Below are positions 1 to 6,251 of a stretch of DNA of 24,391 nucleotides, piece after piece (positions within the stretch are counted from its first letter, which is position 1; every line of letters begins with the position of its first letter). The stretch is from the IMG/VR virus record IMGVR_UViG_3300044922_000244, positions 1-24,391 of that record; one strand, given 5' to 3'. The stretch comes from a virus. The notes beneath the pieces were generated by a model. It did no database searches. It was not told the origin of the DNA and saw only the letters and a list, made by a program, of their open reading frames with translations. A program made the translations under genes and the position numbers.

Positions 1-313
1 GGAGGCAGACGCGCCGCTATGGACGCGGGGCGAGGATGGGCAGAATAGGGCGATGGTTGGACGCTACACCCTAGCAGGGGCGTATGGCGGCTACCAGTTG
101 CAGCAGATCGTCAACGAGGGCGGCGGGGTGCGTAGCATCACGAGCGGCTACGGCACGAAGCGGGAGGTGTATCACCTCATCCACGCCTACCGCGAGGGGA
201 TGGCGGCGGGGCGCGGTGATGACCGCTACACCCTAGAAGCGTTGCGGGCTAGCATCCCCGCCTACCGCGCCGAGCGTGCGGCGTACGCGGAGAGGGTGGC
301 GGATAATGCGTAG
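1..313 (+). CDS. Small phage protein of unknown function, possibly 5'-truncated
   Basis: This frame is open from base 2 to the TAG at 311-313. The first obvious start is the ATG at 53, which gives 86 residues. The codons before it (bases 2-52) contain no stop and read as plausible protein, so the true start may lie outside the window. The protein has a Gly/Tyr-rich N-terminus (GAYGGYQL) followed by GYGTKREVYHLIHAYREGM, which looks like a compact alpha/beta fold. I do not recognise a named family. An alternative is that bases 1-48 in frame 1, ending in TAG at 46-48, are the tail of a different upstream gene and this gene starts at 53. The next gene overlaps its end by a few bases, as in an operon. 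Confidence 0.6.
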   Translation, partial: EADAPLWTRGEDGQNRAMVGRYTLAGAYGGYQLQQIVNEGGGVRSITSGYGTKREVYHLIHAYREGMAAGRGDDRYTLEALRASIPAYRAERAAYAERVADNA

Positions 314-407
314 AGAATACACGGACGAGGACTATCGCATCATTTTGCTCGCGGTGATTATCGCGGCGGCGGTGTTGCTATCTGGTCTGGGCGTGGAGGC
401 TCTTTGA
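306..407 (+). CDS. Predicted 33-residue single-pass membrane peptide
   Basis: The ATG at 306 lies inside the end of the preceding gene, and the frame ends in TGA at 405-407, overlapping the TTG start of the next gene. The product has a charged N-terminus (MRREYTDEDYR) followed by about 20 hydrophobic residues (IILLAVIIAAAVLLSGLGV), a typical transmembrane helix. It has no recognisable family. Its position immediately before a secreted cell-wall-type protein makes a role in envelope or lysis biology conceivable, but that is inference. The tight overlap on both sides supports translation in the operon. Confidence 0.5.
   Translation: MRREYTDEDYRIILLAVIIAAAVLLSGLGVEAL
395..399 (+). promoter_or_regulatory. 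Ribosome binding site supporting a TTG start
   Basis: GGAGG ends 4 bases before the TTG at 404. No ATG or GTG is better placed for the RlpA-like gene, so this site is the main reason for choosing the TTG start, which leaves an intact N-terminal hydrophobic signal. Confidence 0.6.
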
Positions 408-805
408 TCGCCGCGCTCGCGCTCTCGGTGGTGTTGGCGGCTACGCCCGCCGCACCTACCGACCGCGCTACTTGGTATGGCGCACGATGCCCTGCGGGGG
501 TGTCGTTCTTGGGGCGTACCGATACCTGCTCGCCCTATGTTGCGAAGCGCAACGGCGGGCGGGGCGGGGAGCGTTGGCTATACGGCGCAACGGCGTGGTT
601 CAGGTATGGGATGAAGCCCGTTGCGGTGATTGTGAGGAGTAAGAAGACAGGCAAGGAGGTGCGGGTCATTGTGAGGGATTACTGCCGAGCGTGCGATCAG
701 GGAAGGGTGTTGATTGACCTCAGCCCTATGGCGTTCTTGGCGTTAGGCTTGACACTTGGCGAAGGTGTCGCTAAGGTAAGCGTGCGCTACTTGGGCGCAC
801 GATAG
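404..805 (+). CDS. Secreted RlpA-like double-psi beta-barrel protein
   Basis: A 133-residue protein starting at TTG. Residues 2-17 form a short hydrophobic signal (IAALALSVVLAATPAA). After this comes the RlpA-like layout: ATWYG at 22-26, a variable loop, then VRVIVRDYC at 86-94 and IDLSPMAFLALG at 104-115. In RlpA the aspartate equivalent to D92 sits at the active site of a lytic transglycosylase that cuts peptidoglycan strands lacking stem peptides. Expansins share the fold. The usual DRGP motif is replaced by DYCRAC, and C29, C42, C94 and C97 could form disulfides after export. The family assignment is fairly firm, but enzymatic activity is not. No classical endolysin is visible in this window, so it is one candidate for lysis or wall remodelling. 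An alternative is a non-catalytic wall-binding protein. Confidence 0.72.
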   Translation: MIAALALSVVLAATPAAPTDRATWYGARCPAGVSFLGRTDTCSPYVAKRNGGRGGERWLYGATAWFRYGMKPVAVIVRSKKTGKEVRVIVRDYCRACDQGRVLIDLSPMAFLALGLTLGEGVAKVSVRYLGAR

Positions 806-822
806 TAGAGAAGGGGGGAGTT

Positions 823-1113
823 ATGGCATACGAGAAAGAGGACGGCACACGAGTAGAGAGTGGTGAGTGGGATGTGTTCGTGGTGTATGAGTTCATCGTG
901 GTAAGCGATGACGGCATCGTCTACGAGGCTCACGATACGGCAGACGAATCTCGCCAAGCGGCTCGTGCGTGGCTCATTGAGGAGATGGGCGGGACGGACT
1001 TTGAGGTTTCCGAGGTGGACGCGATGACAGATGAGCAGGTTGAGGATGCCATCCTTGACTATGATCACATTAGTTTTAGAGATGTGGCACACCGCCGCAT
1101 CCTATTTGGATAG
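823..1113 (+). CDS. Acidic small protein of unknown function
   Basis: A 96-residue ORF with a good ribosome binding site (GGGGGGAG) just before the ATG at 823. It is strongly acidic, with alternating hydrophobic and charged stretches (WDVFVVYEFIVVSDDG near the N-terminus), which suggests a small beta-sheet plus a helix (ESRQAARAWLIEEM). No cysteines, signal peptide or membrane segment are seen. I do not recognise the family. It sits between the RlpA-like gene and another small acidic protein in the same operon. Confidence 0.6.
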   Translation: MAYEKEDGTRVESGEWDVFVVYEFIVVSDDGIVYEAHDTADESRQAARAWLIEEMGGTDFEVSEVDAMTDEQVEDAILDYDHISFRDVAHRRILFG

Positions 1114-1119
1114 GGGGAG

Positions 1120-1560
1120 ATGATGGGGTACTATGTAAGCGGAAGCGGTAATGTACGGATCAAGAAGGATGATCTCGGTAAGGCGTACGAGGCGATGATG
1201 GCACTCCAAGAGCGCACCGACCTGATGGGGGGAGGTTCGTATAGCGCAGAGAGAACAACGAAGTTCTTTGCGTGGATGCCAGAAGACTTGCGTACCATCC
1301 CGAACGCGAAGGAGGTCTTCCTAACGTTAGGGTTTGAGGTTCAGGACGAAGATGATGGTGGCATCCTCATCTTCGCCTACGACTCCAAGATTGGGGACGA
1401 GAAGTGGTTCTTTTCCGCTGCCGCCCCGTATCTATCGGGAGAGTTTGAGTGGACGGGCGAGGACGGGGAAAAGTGGAAGTGGATGTTTGAGGATGGCAAG
1501 ATGATTGAGTGGACAGGGGTCAATGTGAACTATCAGTTTGATGAGGAGGTGAAACTATGA
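1120..1560 (+). CDS. Conserved-looking phage protein of unknown function
   Basis: Up to 146 residues. There are two adjacent ATG codons, at 1120 and 1123. The second is slightly better spaced from the GGGGGAG at 1113-1119. The C-terminal third is rich in tryptophan and acidic residues (GEFEWTGEDGEKWKWMFEDG at 116-135), suggesting a beta-sheet repeat in which each strand ends in a Trp/Glu-Asp turn. No catalytic motif was recognised. Its stop overlaps the next start in an ATGA, so the two are probably translationally coupled. Confidence 0.65.
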   Translation: MMGYYVSGSGNVRIKKDDLGKAYEAMMALQERTDLMGGGSYSAERTTKFFAWMPEDLRTIPNAKEVFLTLGFEVQDEDDGGILIFAYDSKIGDEKWFFSAAAPYLSGEFEWTGEDGEKWKWMFEDGKMIEWTGVNVNYQFDEEVKL

Positions 1561-1721
1561 GCAAGTACGGACGGGAACTATCGGAATCGTATCTGTTCCG
1601 CTATCTGGCGGCAGAGAGCAAGCGCAGGAAGGCGCAGCAGTTCTGGTGGCGTGCGACTATCGCCTTCACCCTGCTATCTATCTTCCTGCTTGGGTTTAGT
1701 GTGGGGAGGTTGTCGGTATGA
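1557..1721 (+). CDS. Predicted single-pass membrane protein, 54 residues
   Basis: The ATG at 1557 overlaps the previous stop (ATGA), and the frame ends in TGA at 1719-1721, overlapping the next ATG. The N-terminal 33 residues are polar and basic (ESKRRKAQQFWWR). Residues 33-50 are a hydrophobic helix (ATIAFTLLSIFLLGFSVG). The positive charge before the helix predicts the N-terminus in the cytoplasm. The function is unknown. It could be an early host-membrane protein, and no lysis motif is visible. Confidence 0.55.
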   Translation: MSKYGRELSESYLFRYLAAESKRRKAQQFWWRATIAFTLLSIFLLGFSVGRLSV

Positions 1722-1879
1722 TGCCAGAGGACGAGGGGTATAAGCCCTGCGGAAACTGCGGGGACGAGTTCAGTGAAACGATTGAGTGGAGCGGCAAACC
1801 GCTATGCGAGGAGTGCTATAACGAGTGGCATTGTGGTTGCGATCTATGTGTGAAAGCAGCAATAAAGGAGGTGCTATGA
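1718..1879 (+). CDS. Small zinc-ribbon-like protein, 53 residues
   Basis: Starts with ATGATG at 1718, preceded by GGGGAGG, and ends in TGA at 1877-1879. Cysteines fall in pairs at 11/14 (CGNC), 30/33 (CEEC) and 39/41/44 (CGCDLC). The first four give a treble-clef or zinc-ribbon-like pattern separated by a beta-hairpin (EFSETIEWSGKPL). Such proteins usually bind a single zinc ion and mediate protein or nucleic-acid contacts. The partner is not deducible. It is coupled to genes on both sides by overlapping start and stop codons. Confidence 0.6.
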   Translation: MMPEDEGYKPCGNCGDEFSETIEWSGKPLCEECYNEWHCGCDLCVKAAIKEVL

Positions 1880-2238
1880 GCGCAAGCGCAGAGGTGTATC
1901 TCACGATCACGGCGGACAAGGATAAGAGTCCGAACAGGTACCCAGAGATCGTAGACAAGTGGTTGTCGGGTGCGGGGTTCTTCATTAGCGGTGAGAACTA
2001 CCGCCGCTCGTCGCTACAATCAGGGGACATTTACGAGGTGCGAGGATACAGCGTGTCCTACGATGTGTTCCACCAAGAGTGGTGCGCCTCGCTCGTCAAG
2101 GAGTTGCGATTCTTGGATAAGGAGTTGGATGTAGAAGTGTTTGTCTACAACCTAGACAGGGAGGCAGACGCTTCGTATAGCACGAGCGACATCCCAGATG
2201 ACTACGACAAGGAGGACGAAGATGAGCGTAATGTATAG
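1876..2238 (+). CDS. Acidic protein of unknown function, 120 residues
   Basis: I chose the ATG at 1876 over the upstream in-frame ATG at 1825 because AAAGGAGG lies just before it and the upstream part only overlaps the zinc-ribbon gene. The protein begins MSASAEVYLTITADKDK and ends in a very acidic tail (DIPDDYDKEDEDERNV). It looks like a small alpha/beta protein, with several beta-strands (EVYLTITAD, YEVRGYSVSYDV, DVEVFVYNL) around a helix (CASLVKELRFLDKE). I do not recognise it. The acidic tail might mimic DNA, but this is speculative. Confidence 0.62.
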   Translation: MSASAEVYLTITADKDKSPNRYPEIVDKWLSGAGFFISGENYRRSSLQSGDIYEVRGYSVSYDVFHQEWCASLVKELRFLDKELDVEVFVYNLDREADASYSTSDIPDDYDKEDEDERNV

Positions 2239-2425
2239 CAACTGCGAGTGCGGAGAAGAAGGAGTGTGGTTCGCGGACAACAACGCGAGCGGCGAGATTG
2301 AGTGGTATTGCGCCGAGTGCGAGGACAACCGCTCAATGAAGTATGGATGCGCGATGGTTGTATCCGAAGGTGCGATGTGCCAAGACGGAGCGTGTGGATG
2401 TGATGGAAGGGGGGTATACAAATGA
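2222..2425 (+). CDS. Cysteine-rich putative zinc-binding protein, 67 residues
   Basis: The preferred start is the ATG at 2222 (MSVMYSNCECG), with AAGGAGG about 6 bases upstream. A start at 2198 would extend it into the acidic tail of the previous gene. It carries CEC (8/10), CAEC near the middle and a C-terminal CxxxxCGC cluster, nine cysteines in total, enough for one or two zinc sites. The stop overlaps the next ATG. The function is unknown, but it belongs to the string of small zinc-binding proteins in this operon. Confidence 0.6.
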   Translation: MSVMYSNCECGEEGVWFADNNASGEIEWYCAECEDNRSMKYGCAMVVSEGAMCQDGACGCDGRGVYK

Positions 2426-2670
2426 GTAGGCTATTGGTGATTGAGGTTCTTAGCGGTTCAGTGGTCGGCGTATCGTTTGATACGGGCGAGCAGTTGGATG
2501 TGTCGGTGGCGGTCGTAGACCACAACGATAAGCGGGTGTACCGCATTGGCGAGGCTGCCGATGGAGGCGGGGAGGAGATTCTTGACTCCGTGAAGAAGCA
2601 GGATTGTGATGACGGGTATGCGTGCGATTCGCACCAGTACACCGATGAAGATGATGAGGTGGAGAAGTGA
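2422..2670 (+). CDS. Small acidic protein of unknown function, 82 residues
   Basis: Starts at an ATGA junction. The N-terminal half looks like an all-beta domain (SRLLVIEVLSGSVVGVSFDT, LDVSVAVVDHNDKRVYRIGE). The C-terminal third is acidic, with two cysteines (DCDDGYAC) and a DEDDEVEK tail. No family was recognised. It is followed by a GTGA overlap with the next gene, so it is probably co-translated. Confidence 0.58.
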   Translation: MSRLLVIEVLSGSVVGVSFDTGEQLDVSVAVVDHNDKRVYRIGEAADGGGEEILDSVKKQDCDDGYACDSHQYTDEDDEVEK

Positions 2671-2879
2671 GTGAGGACTATGGTCTAGCCGTATCTTCCT
2701 GCTGCTATTGCGGGGAGTATGTGGTTGAGGGTATGGACAACGCACGAGATACAGACGAAGGTCTGGCGCATACTTGGTGCGACGATAAGTATAACGAGGA
2801 GGCGAAGGCAGATGCCTTCACTTGGAGCCTAGAAGATGCCGCGATTGAGGCGGCGAGAAATAAGGAGGAGGGACGATGA
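2667..2879 (+). CDS. Small zinc-finger-like protein, 70 residues
   Basis: The GTG start at 2667 overlaps the previous stop. The motif CCYCGEYVVEGM followed by HTWC matches a CxxC...HxxC treble-clef-like zinc site, related in style to the 53-residue protein at 1718-1879. The C-terminal half is a predicted helix (EAKADAFTWSLEDAAIEAARNKEE). The function is unknown. It overlaps the next gene by four bases (ATGA), and AAGGAGGAGGG precedes that downstream start. Confidence 0.6.
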   Translation: MSEDYGLAVSSCCYCGEYVVEGMDNARDTDEGLAHTWCDDKYNEEAKADAFTWSLEDAAIEAARNKEEGR

Positions 2880-3265
2880 AGACCGAGGAGTTCTATTGTT
2901 GGGATTGCGGTACGCAGTTTGAGGCAGAGGCATACCAACCCAATAAGAGTTGGACGCGCACCTGCCCGAACGCGGCGCAGCATAGCAACAGGCTGACCAT
3001 TGAGGCGGCGGTGCGCCTGATCAAGAAGTCAATGGGAAAGTTCTTCACCATCGCCTTCACCAAGCGAACGACGGGCGAGCGACGGGTGATGACCTGCCGC
3101 CTCGGCGTACACAAGCACCTGAAGGGTGGAAAGAAGGCATACGACCCTGAGAAGTTGGGACTGATGATCGTATGGGAGCCGAAGTCGGCAGAGTACAAGT
3201 CAATCCCGACAGATGCCATCACCGAACTACGCTTCGGTGGTAGGAAGTATCAAGTGGTCAAGTGA
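2876..3265 (+). CDS. Zinc-ribbon plus SH3-barrel-fold phage protein
   Basis: A 129-residue protein with two parts. Residues 1-40 contain CWDC (8-11), C30 and H36, a probable zinc site. Residues 53-129 (GKFFTIAFTKRTTGERRVMTC, then RLGVHKHLKGG, then a C-terminal strand with ITELRFGGRKYQV) match the pattern of the small phage SH3 beta-barrel-fold proteins, whose signature is a Cys-Arg-Leu-Gly-Val...Lys-Gly-Gly stretch. The family is widespread in phages and its function is unknown; nucleic-acid contact is a common guess. Joining this barrel to a zinc ribbon is less usual. It lies in the replication arm, two genes upstream of the helicase. Confidence 0.6.
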   Translation: MKTEEFYCWDCGTQFEAEAYQPNKSWTRTCPNAAQHSNRLTIEAAVRLIKKSMGKFFTIAFTKRTTGERRVMTCRLGVHKHLKGGKKAYDPEKLGLMIVWEPKSAEYKSIPTDAITELRFGGRKYQVVK

Positions 3266-3339
3266 AAGAGTTTATGACGGACTTCGCCAAACTTATGGTG
3301 ATCATCTTCCTAATGGGCGTTGCTGCGGCTGGCTCATAG
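3262..3339 (+). CDS. Possible 25-residue membrane microprotein
   Basis: A GTG at 3262 overlaps the preceding stop (GTGA) and opens a frame ending in TAG at 3337-3339. The peptide is MKEFMTDF followed by a hydrophobic helix (AKLMVIIFLMGVAAAG). The start/stop geometry is the same as at the confident gene junctions in this operon, and its stop touches the next likely GTG start at 3339. There is no strong ribosome binding site, although coupling could suffice. It may be a chance ORF. Confidence 0.35.
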   Translation: MKEFMTDFAKLMVIIFLMGVAAAGS

Positions 3340-3935
3340 TGAAGGATGTGGATTTCAGGTACATCCTTGCCGCCAAAGTGGTGGACAAGGAGATGAGTTG
3401 CCAAGACGATCATTGGAACGACGGGATGGACACGCGACCAGATGTGGCGTGGCAAGGCAGATTCCACGAGGCTAACGACCTCGTGGAGTTCTGCGGCAGA
3501 CCATACCTGAGTGATCGTGATGCGTGGATCAGGGCGTATGTTGAGGCATCCGAGGAGGTAATGGAACTACGGCGCAGCGGACACGCTCGCGCTCGTGGTA
3601 TACTTGACCTCCCCAACGAGATGGCGTACACCTGCGATGACTGCCGCCTGTGGGGATTCGTTGGACACATAGACAAGCGCGATCCCTTCTCTGAGGAGGA
3701 GCGGGCTGGTGCGGTGTTCTCCGCTACGACCTGCGACCCAGATGCCGTACACAAGACCTTTGGCAAGCCCTTTGACCCTAACTCGGCGTGGGACAGGGAG
3801 GATGATTCTCCCAGCCCCTCCGAAGTCGTACGCGGACAGGACAAGAGATACAGGAACAAGCGCAAGGCAGCGGAGTATTCGTTCTATTACCGATTGAAGA
3901 AGAAGGAGGGGAATCGTGAGACAACCACCTCGTAG
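3339..3935 (+). CDS. Unknown protein with a CxxC pair and a basic C-terminus
   Basis: The frame could start at ATG 3213, but that would overlap the previous gene by 53 bases. The GTG at 3339 (MKDVDFRYILAAKVVD) gives a tighter arrangement and 198 residues. Visible features are several Trp/Cys residues in the middle, CDDC at 99-102, C132, and a Lys/Arg-rich C-terminus (RYRNKRKAAE...YRLKKKEG) that could bind nucleic acid. It ends 20 bases inside the helicase gene. The family is not recognised. Its position beside DnaB makes a replication-associated role (loader or accessory factor) conceivable, but no AAA+ or other loader motif is present. Confidence 0.55.
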   Translation: MKDVDFRYILAAKVVDKEMSCQDDHWNDGMDTRPDVAWQGRFHEANDLVEFCGRPYLSDRDAWIRAYVEASEEVMELRRSGHARARGILDLPNEMAYTCDDCRLWGFVGHIDKRDPFSEEERAGAVFSATTCDPDAVHKTFGKPFDPNSAWDREDDSPSPSEVVRGQDKRYRNKRKAAEYSFYYRLKKKEGNRETTTS

Positions 3936-5223
3936 CCTAGAGGCCGAGTCAGGGCTGATCGGGTCAGTCCTCATTGACGATGAGGCGTACTCGTACGCGA
4001 GTGAGATTGCCCCCGACGACTTCTCTACGGCGCAGCACAGGGCAGTATGGCGTGCCATCACCGAGATTGCCAAGCGTGGCGACGTGATGGACATCGTGTC
4101 GGTTGGCGACGAACTGGCTCGGCAGGGACTCATTGACGAGGCGGGCGGGTACTCCTCGCTCTCTGGGTTTATGGCATCCACGCCGACGAGTGCCAACGCG
4201 AAGTCGTATGCCGACTCGGTACGGACGAAGGCGACCTTGCGCCGCCTCATCACCGCAGCCTCTCGCGTTGCGGAGATTGCCTACGAAGACCCTGCTGACT
4301 CCGACGAGGCGCTGGACAGGGCAGAGGCAGAGATTTACAAGGTGGCACGCACCCTCAAGAAGTCCGACTTCACCGAGATGCGTGGTCTTATTGACGATGC
4401 GATCAGTCGGTTGGACTGGACTCGGCACAACCGAGGGTCGGCAGAAGGCGTTGGTTCTGGGCTTGGCACACTTGACCAGATGACTGGCGGGTGGCAGAAG
4501 TCTGACCTCACCATCCTTGCTGCTCGTCCTTCGGTCGGCAAGACCTCGCTTGCCTTGAACATTGCGCAGCACGCTGCCATCCACGAGAAGAAGCGGGTGG
4601 CGGTGTTCTCGCTGGAGATGAGCAAGGATCAGTTGGCGACCCGTCTGATGGCGGGCGTGTCTGGCGTGGACATCTTCCGCATCAGGCGTGGCGATGTGGA
4701 GGGGATGAACCTAGCCCGCATCGCAGCATCGGTACACAAGTTGGAGGCGGCGAGCATCTTCATTGACGACTCGCCCGTAGCATCGCCCGTAGACCTACGC
4801 TCTAAGGCGCGTCGGCTATCTGCGGACGGCGGGCTTGACCTCATCATCGTGGACTACCTCCAACTGATGATGCCAACCAAGCAGACCAAGGAAGGCAATA
4901 GGGTGGTCGAGACGAGCGACATCAGCCGAGGGCTAAAGGCGATGGCGCGGGAGCTGAACGTTCCCGTCATCGCGCTGTCGCAGTTGTCTCGTGCTGCCGA
5001 GCATAGAGAAGGAGGCCAACCACGACTGGCTGACCTCCGAGACTCTGGTGCGATTGAGCAGGACGCTGACCTTGTGATGCTACTATGGCGACCCAACGGA
5101 CAGGAACACGGGCAAGCAACCGAGAAGATCAAGTTGTCCCTAGCGAAGCATCGCAATGGACCGACGGGTGAGATTGACTTGACGTTCGTCAAGGCTACGA
5201 CCACCTTTACGGAGGAAGTATGA
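3916..5223 (+). CDS. dnaB: DnaB-family replicative DNA helicase
   Basis: A 435-residue protein close to the usual DnaB length. The start is the GTG at 3916, five bases after AAGGAGGGG. The N-terminal domain (about 5-110) shows the DnaB primase-interaction pattern (EAESGLIGSVL, then FSTAQHRAVWRAI). The C-terminal RecA-like motor begins near 177. It has Walker A RPSVGKTS at 204-211, a FSLEMS motif at 231-236, Walker B LIIVDYLQL at 309-317, SQLSR at 355-359, DLRDSGAIEQDAD at 373-385 and the arginine-finger region KHRNGPTG at 411-418. All key residues are present, so it is predicted to be an active hexameric 5'-3' helicase that unwinds the fork and recruits primase. No primase or polymerase gene is visible in the window; they may lie outside it or come from the host. 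Confidence 0.96.
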   Translation: MRQPPRSLEAESGLIGSVLIDDEAYSYASEIAPDDFSTAQHRAVWRAITEIAKRGDVMDIVSVGDELARQGLIDEAGGYSSLSGFMASTPTSANAKSYADSVRTKATLRRLITAASRVAEIAYEDPADSDEALDRAEAEIYKVARTLKKSDFTEMRGLIDDAISRLDWTRHNRGSAEGVGSGLGTLDQMTGGWQKSDLTILAARPSVGKTSLALNIAQHAAIHEKKRVAVFSLEMSKDQLATRLMAGVSGVDIFRIRRGDVEGMNLARIAASVHKLEAASIFIDDSPVASPVDLRSKARRLSADGGLDLIIVDYLQLMMPTKQTKEGNRVVETSDISRGLKAMARELNVPVIALSQLSRAAEHREGGQPRLADLRDSGAIEQDADLVMLLWRPNGQEHGQATEKIKLSLAKHRNGPTGEIDLTFVKATTTFTEEV

Positions 5224-5462
5224 GCGAGACATTGGTAGCCGACGGGTTTGACGAAGCGATCATCGGGATCGGTCGTCAGTTCAATAAGAACCTGGTGATC
5301 TACGATGAGGACAAGTGCATCCAGATACTGATGGAGCGCGACGGGATGACGGACGAGGAGGCGATTGAGTTCTTTGAGTTCAACGTTGTCGGCGCATACG
5401 TCGGTGAGTACACGCCAATCTATGTGCGTCTCGGCACGACGTTAGAAGATGTGCTAGACTAA
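5220..5462 (+). CDS. Small conserved phage protein of unknown function
   Basis: An 80-residue acidic protein whose ATG overlaps the helicase stop (ATGA). The stretch GFDEAIIGIGRQFNKNLVIYD followed by DKCIQILMERDGMTDEEAIEFFEFNVVGAYVGE is a pattern I recognise from many phage hypothetical proteins, in which a helix-rich core ends in a conserved FNVVGA(Y/W)VGE motif. No biochemical role is known to me. It is the last gene of the rightward arm, and a strong terminator follows about 30 bases later. Confidence 0.75.
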   Translation: MSETLVADGFDEAIIGIGRQFNKNLVIYDEDKCIQILMERDGMTDEEAIEFFEFNVVGAYVGEYTPIYVRLGTTLEDVLD

Positions 5463-5492
5463 CTCCGACGGGCGGTCCCCCTGCCCGACTAC

Positions 5493-5533
5493 TGAACCCC
5501 TGCTGGCTCCTCCCAGCAGGGGTTCATTCTTTT
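5493..5533 (+). terminator. Strong intrinsic terminator between convergent arms
   Basis: A perfect 14-bp stem (TGAACCCCTGCTGG at 5493-5506 with its complement at 5513-5526), a 6-base loop and a T-rich run (TTCTTTT) at 5527-5533 on the + strand. It ends the rightward operon. The same hairpin overlaps the stop codon of the leftward gene at 5524-5730, so it may also block or stabilise transcripts coming the other way, though the T tract favours + strand termination. Confidence 0.92.
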
Positions 5534-5730
5534 GCGCAGGCTGGACAGACACCGAAGTACGTACCATCGTGGTCGTGGATGGCGGAGAGTGGAGTGTCTG
5601 AAGGAATCTCACGACCGATCAGCGTGTCGTAGACAATGCCGTTATCCCGACACCACTGGCGCAGGGACTTACCCTCTTTCTTCGCGGCCTCGCGGAAGAG
5701 TTCCCGAACCTTCTGATCTTCGTCCGTCAT
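5524..5730 (-). CDS. Small protein with a possible helix-turn-helix, 68 residues
   Basis: The leftmost gene of the leftward arm. It starts at ATG 5730 with TTGGAG upstream and stops inside the shared terminator stem. The N-terminal half (KVRELFREAAKKEGKSLRQW followed by CRDNGIVYDTLIGRE) has the rhythm of two helices and a turn, as in small DNA-binding domains. The C-terminus ends in CPAC, a possible metal or disulfide site. No family was recognised. A regulatory role would suit its size and its separate upstream noncoding stretch, but this is inference. Confidence 0.6.
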   Translation of the reverse strand: MTDEDQKVRELFREAAKKEGKSLRQWCRDNGIVYDTLIGREIPSDTPLSAIHDHDGTYFGVCPACAKE

Positions 5731-5888
5731 TGCGGATCAACTCCAATGCTAGGTATACACCGAGAGCGACGAACTGACGTTCGCCGTGGCTAAGTAGGGG
5801 TAGGACACCACCAAGGGTGGAAACGTGGCTCTCCGTGGCTCCTAGACCCTCTAGAAGCGATTCTACGGAAGCTTCTAGGGGGTCTTTA
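5731..5888. other. Structured noncoding stretch with inverted and direct repeats
   Basis: About 158 bases without a convincing gene, one of the two longest gaps in the window. It contains CGAAC-TGAC-GTTCG (5770-5783), CCACC-AAG-GGTGG (5808-5820), a 15-bp hairpin (5844-5885) and three copies of CGTGGCT (5785-5791, 5824-5830, 5834-5840). It separates the last operon genes from the 68-residue gene at 5524-5730. It could be that gene's control region or encode a short RNA. No convincing -35/-10 pair was seen. Confidence 0.5.
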
Positions 5889-5890
5889 TT
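5844..5890. terminator. Hairpin with terminator-like shape
   Basis: AGACCCTCTAGAAGC (5844-5858) pairs with GCTTCTAGGGGGTCT (5871-5885) with one wobble pair and a 12-base loop. The U-rich side (TTTATT) follows on the + strand. Seen from the - strand the hairpin lies just after the stop of the Nmad1-like gene but lacks a T tract there. It could stabilise the 3' end of the leftward transcript or terminate antisense read-through. Confidence 0.5.
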
Positions 5891-6251
5891 AGTACTCAAC
5901 CCCATCGCCAGGGTCGTAGTCCAACTCCAAGTTAGACCACTCGCTCTCGATGAGGGAGACAAGGATGAGGCAGTAGTTGGCGGCATCCATCAGGGCATCG
6001 CGCACCGACGGGTGCTGAAGCTCCTTCAGGGAATCCTGCGAGAGGACGACGCGACCCTTGATGAACTCACCGCTCAACGCCTTCTTGATGCGGCTCATCT
6101 TGTCGTCGCTCATCCGAGAGAACACACCTGGGATACCGAGGGACTCGATGTTGGCTGGGCCATACTGCGCCTGACGCTGGACAAGGATGTCCCGCGCCTC
6201 GTCGTAGAGTCCTTGGAAGTACTGCTCAAAGTCCTTCGGTGTGTTCCTCAT
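5889..6251 (-). CDS. DUF1599 / Nmad1-like protein
   Basis: I chose the ATG at 6251 (MRNTPKDFEQYFQGLYDEAR), giving 120 residues. The longer reading frame mostly shadows the upstream zinc-ribbon gene. The motifs VQRQAQYGPANIESLG (24-39), GVFSRMSDDKMSRIKKAL (42-59) and a C-terminal helix with DALMDAANYCLILVSL (85-100) match the DUF1599, or nucleotide-modification-associated domain 1, pattern. Proteins with this domain are all-helical and often encoded beside DNA- or nucleotide-modification enzymes in phages. The biochemical activity is not established, and distant similarity to nucleotide pyrophosphohydrolases has been considered. No modifying enzyme is seen next to it here. Confidence 0.65.
   Translation of the reverse strand: MRNTPKDFEQYFQGLYDEARDILVQRQAQYGPANIESLGIPGVFSRMSDDKMSRIKKALSGEFIKGRVVLSQDSLKELQHPSVRDALMDAANYCLILVSLIESEWSNLELDYDPGDGVEY

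Noticed and set aside
3567-4253. Long antisense reading frame of 228 codons across the helicase start
   Set aside because: It is antisense to two confident forward genes, has an odd composition rich in Ser and Arg, and has no ribosome binding site or recognisable domain.
3964-4584. Antisense reading frame of 206 codons within the helicase gene
   Set aside because: A shadow of the DnaB coding sequence, which has all expected motifs on the other strand.
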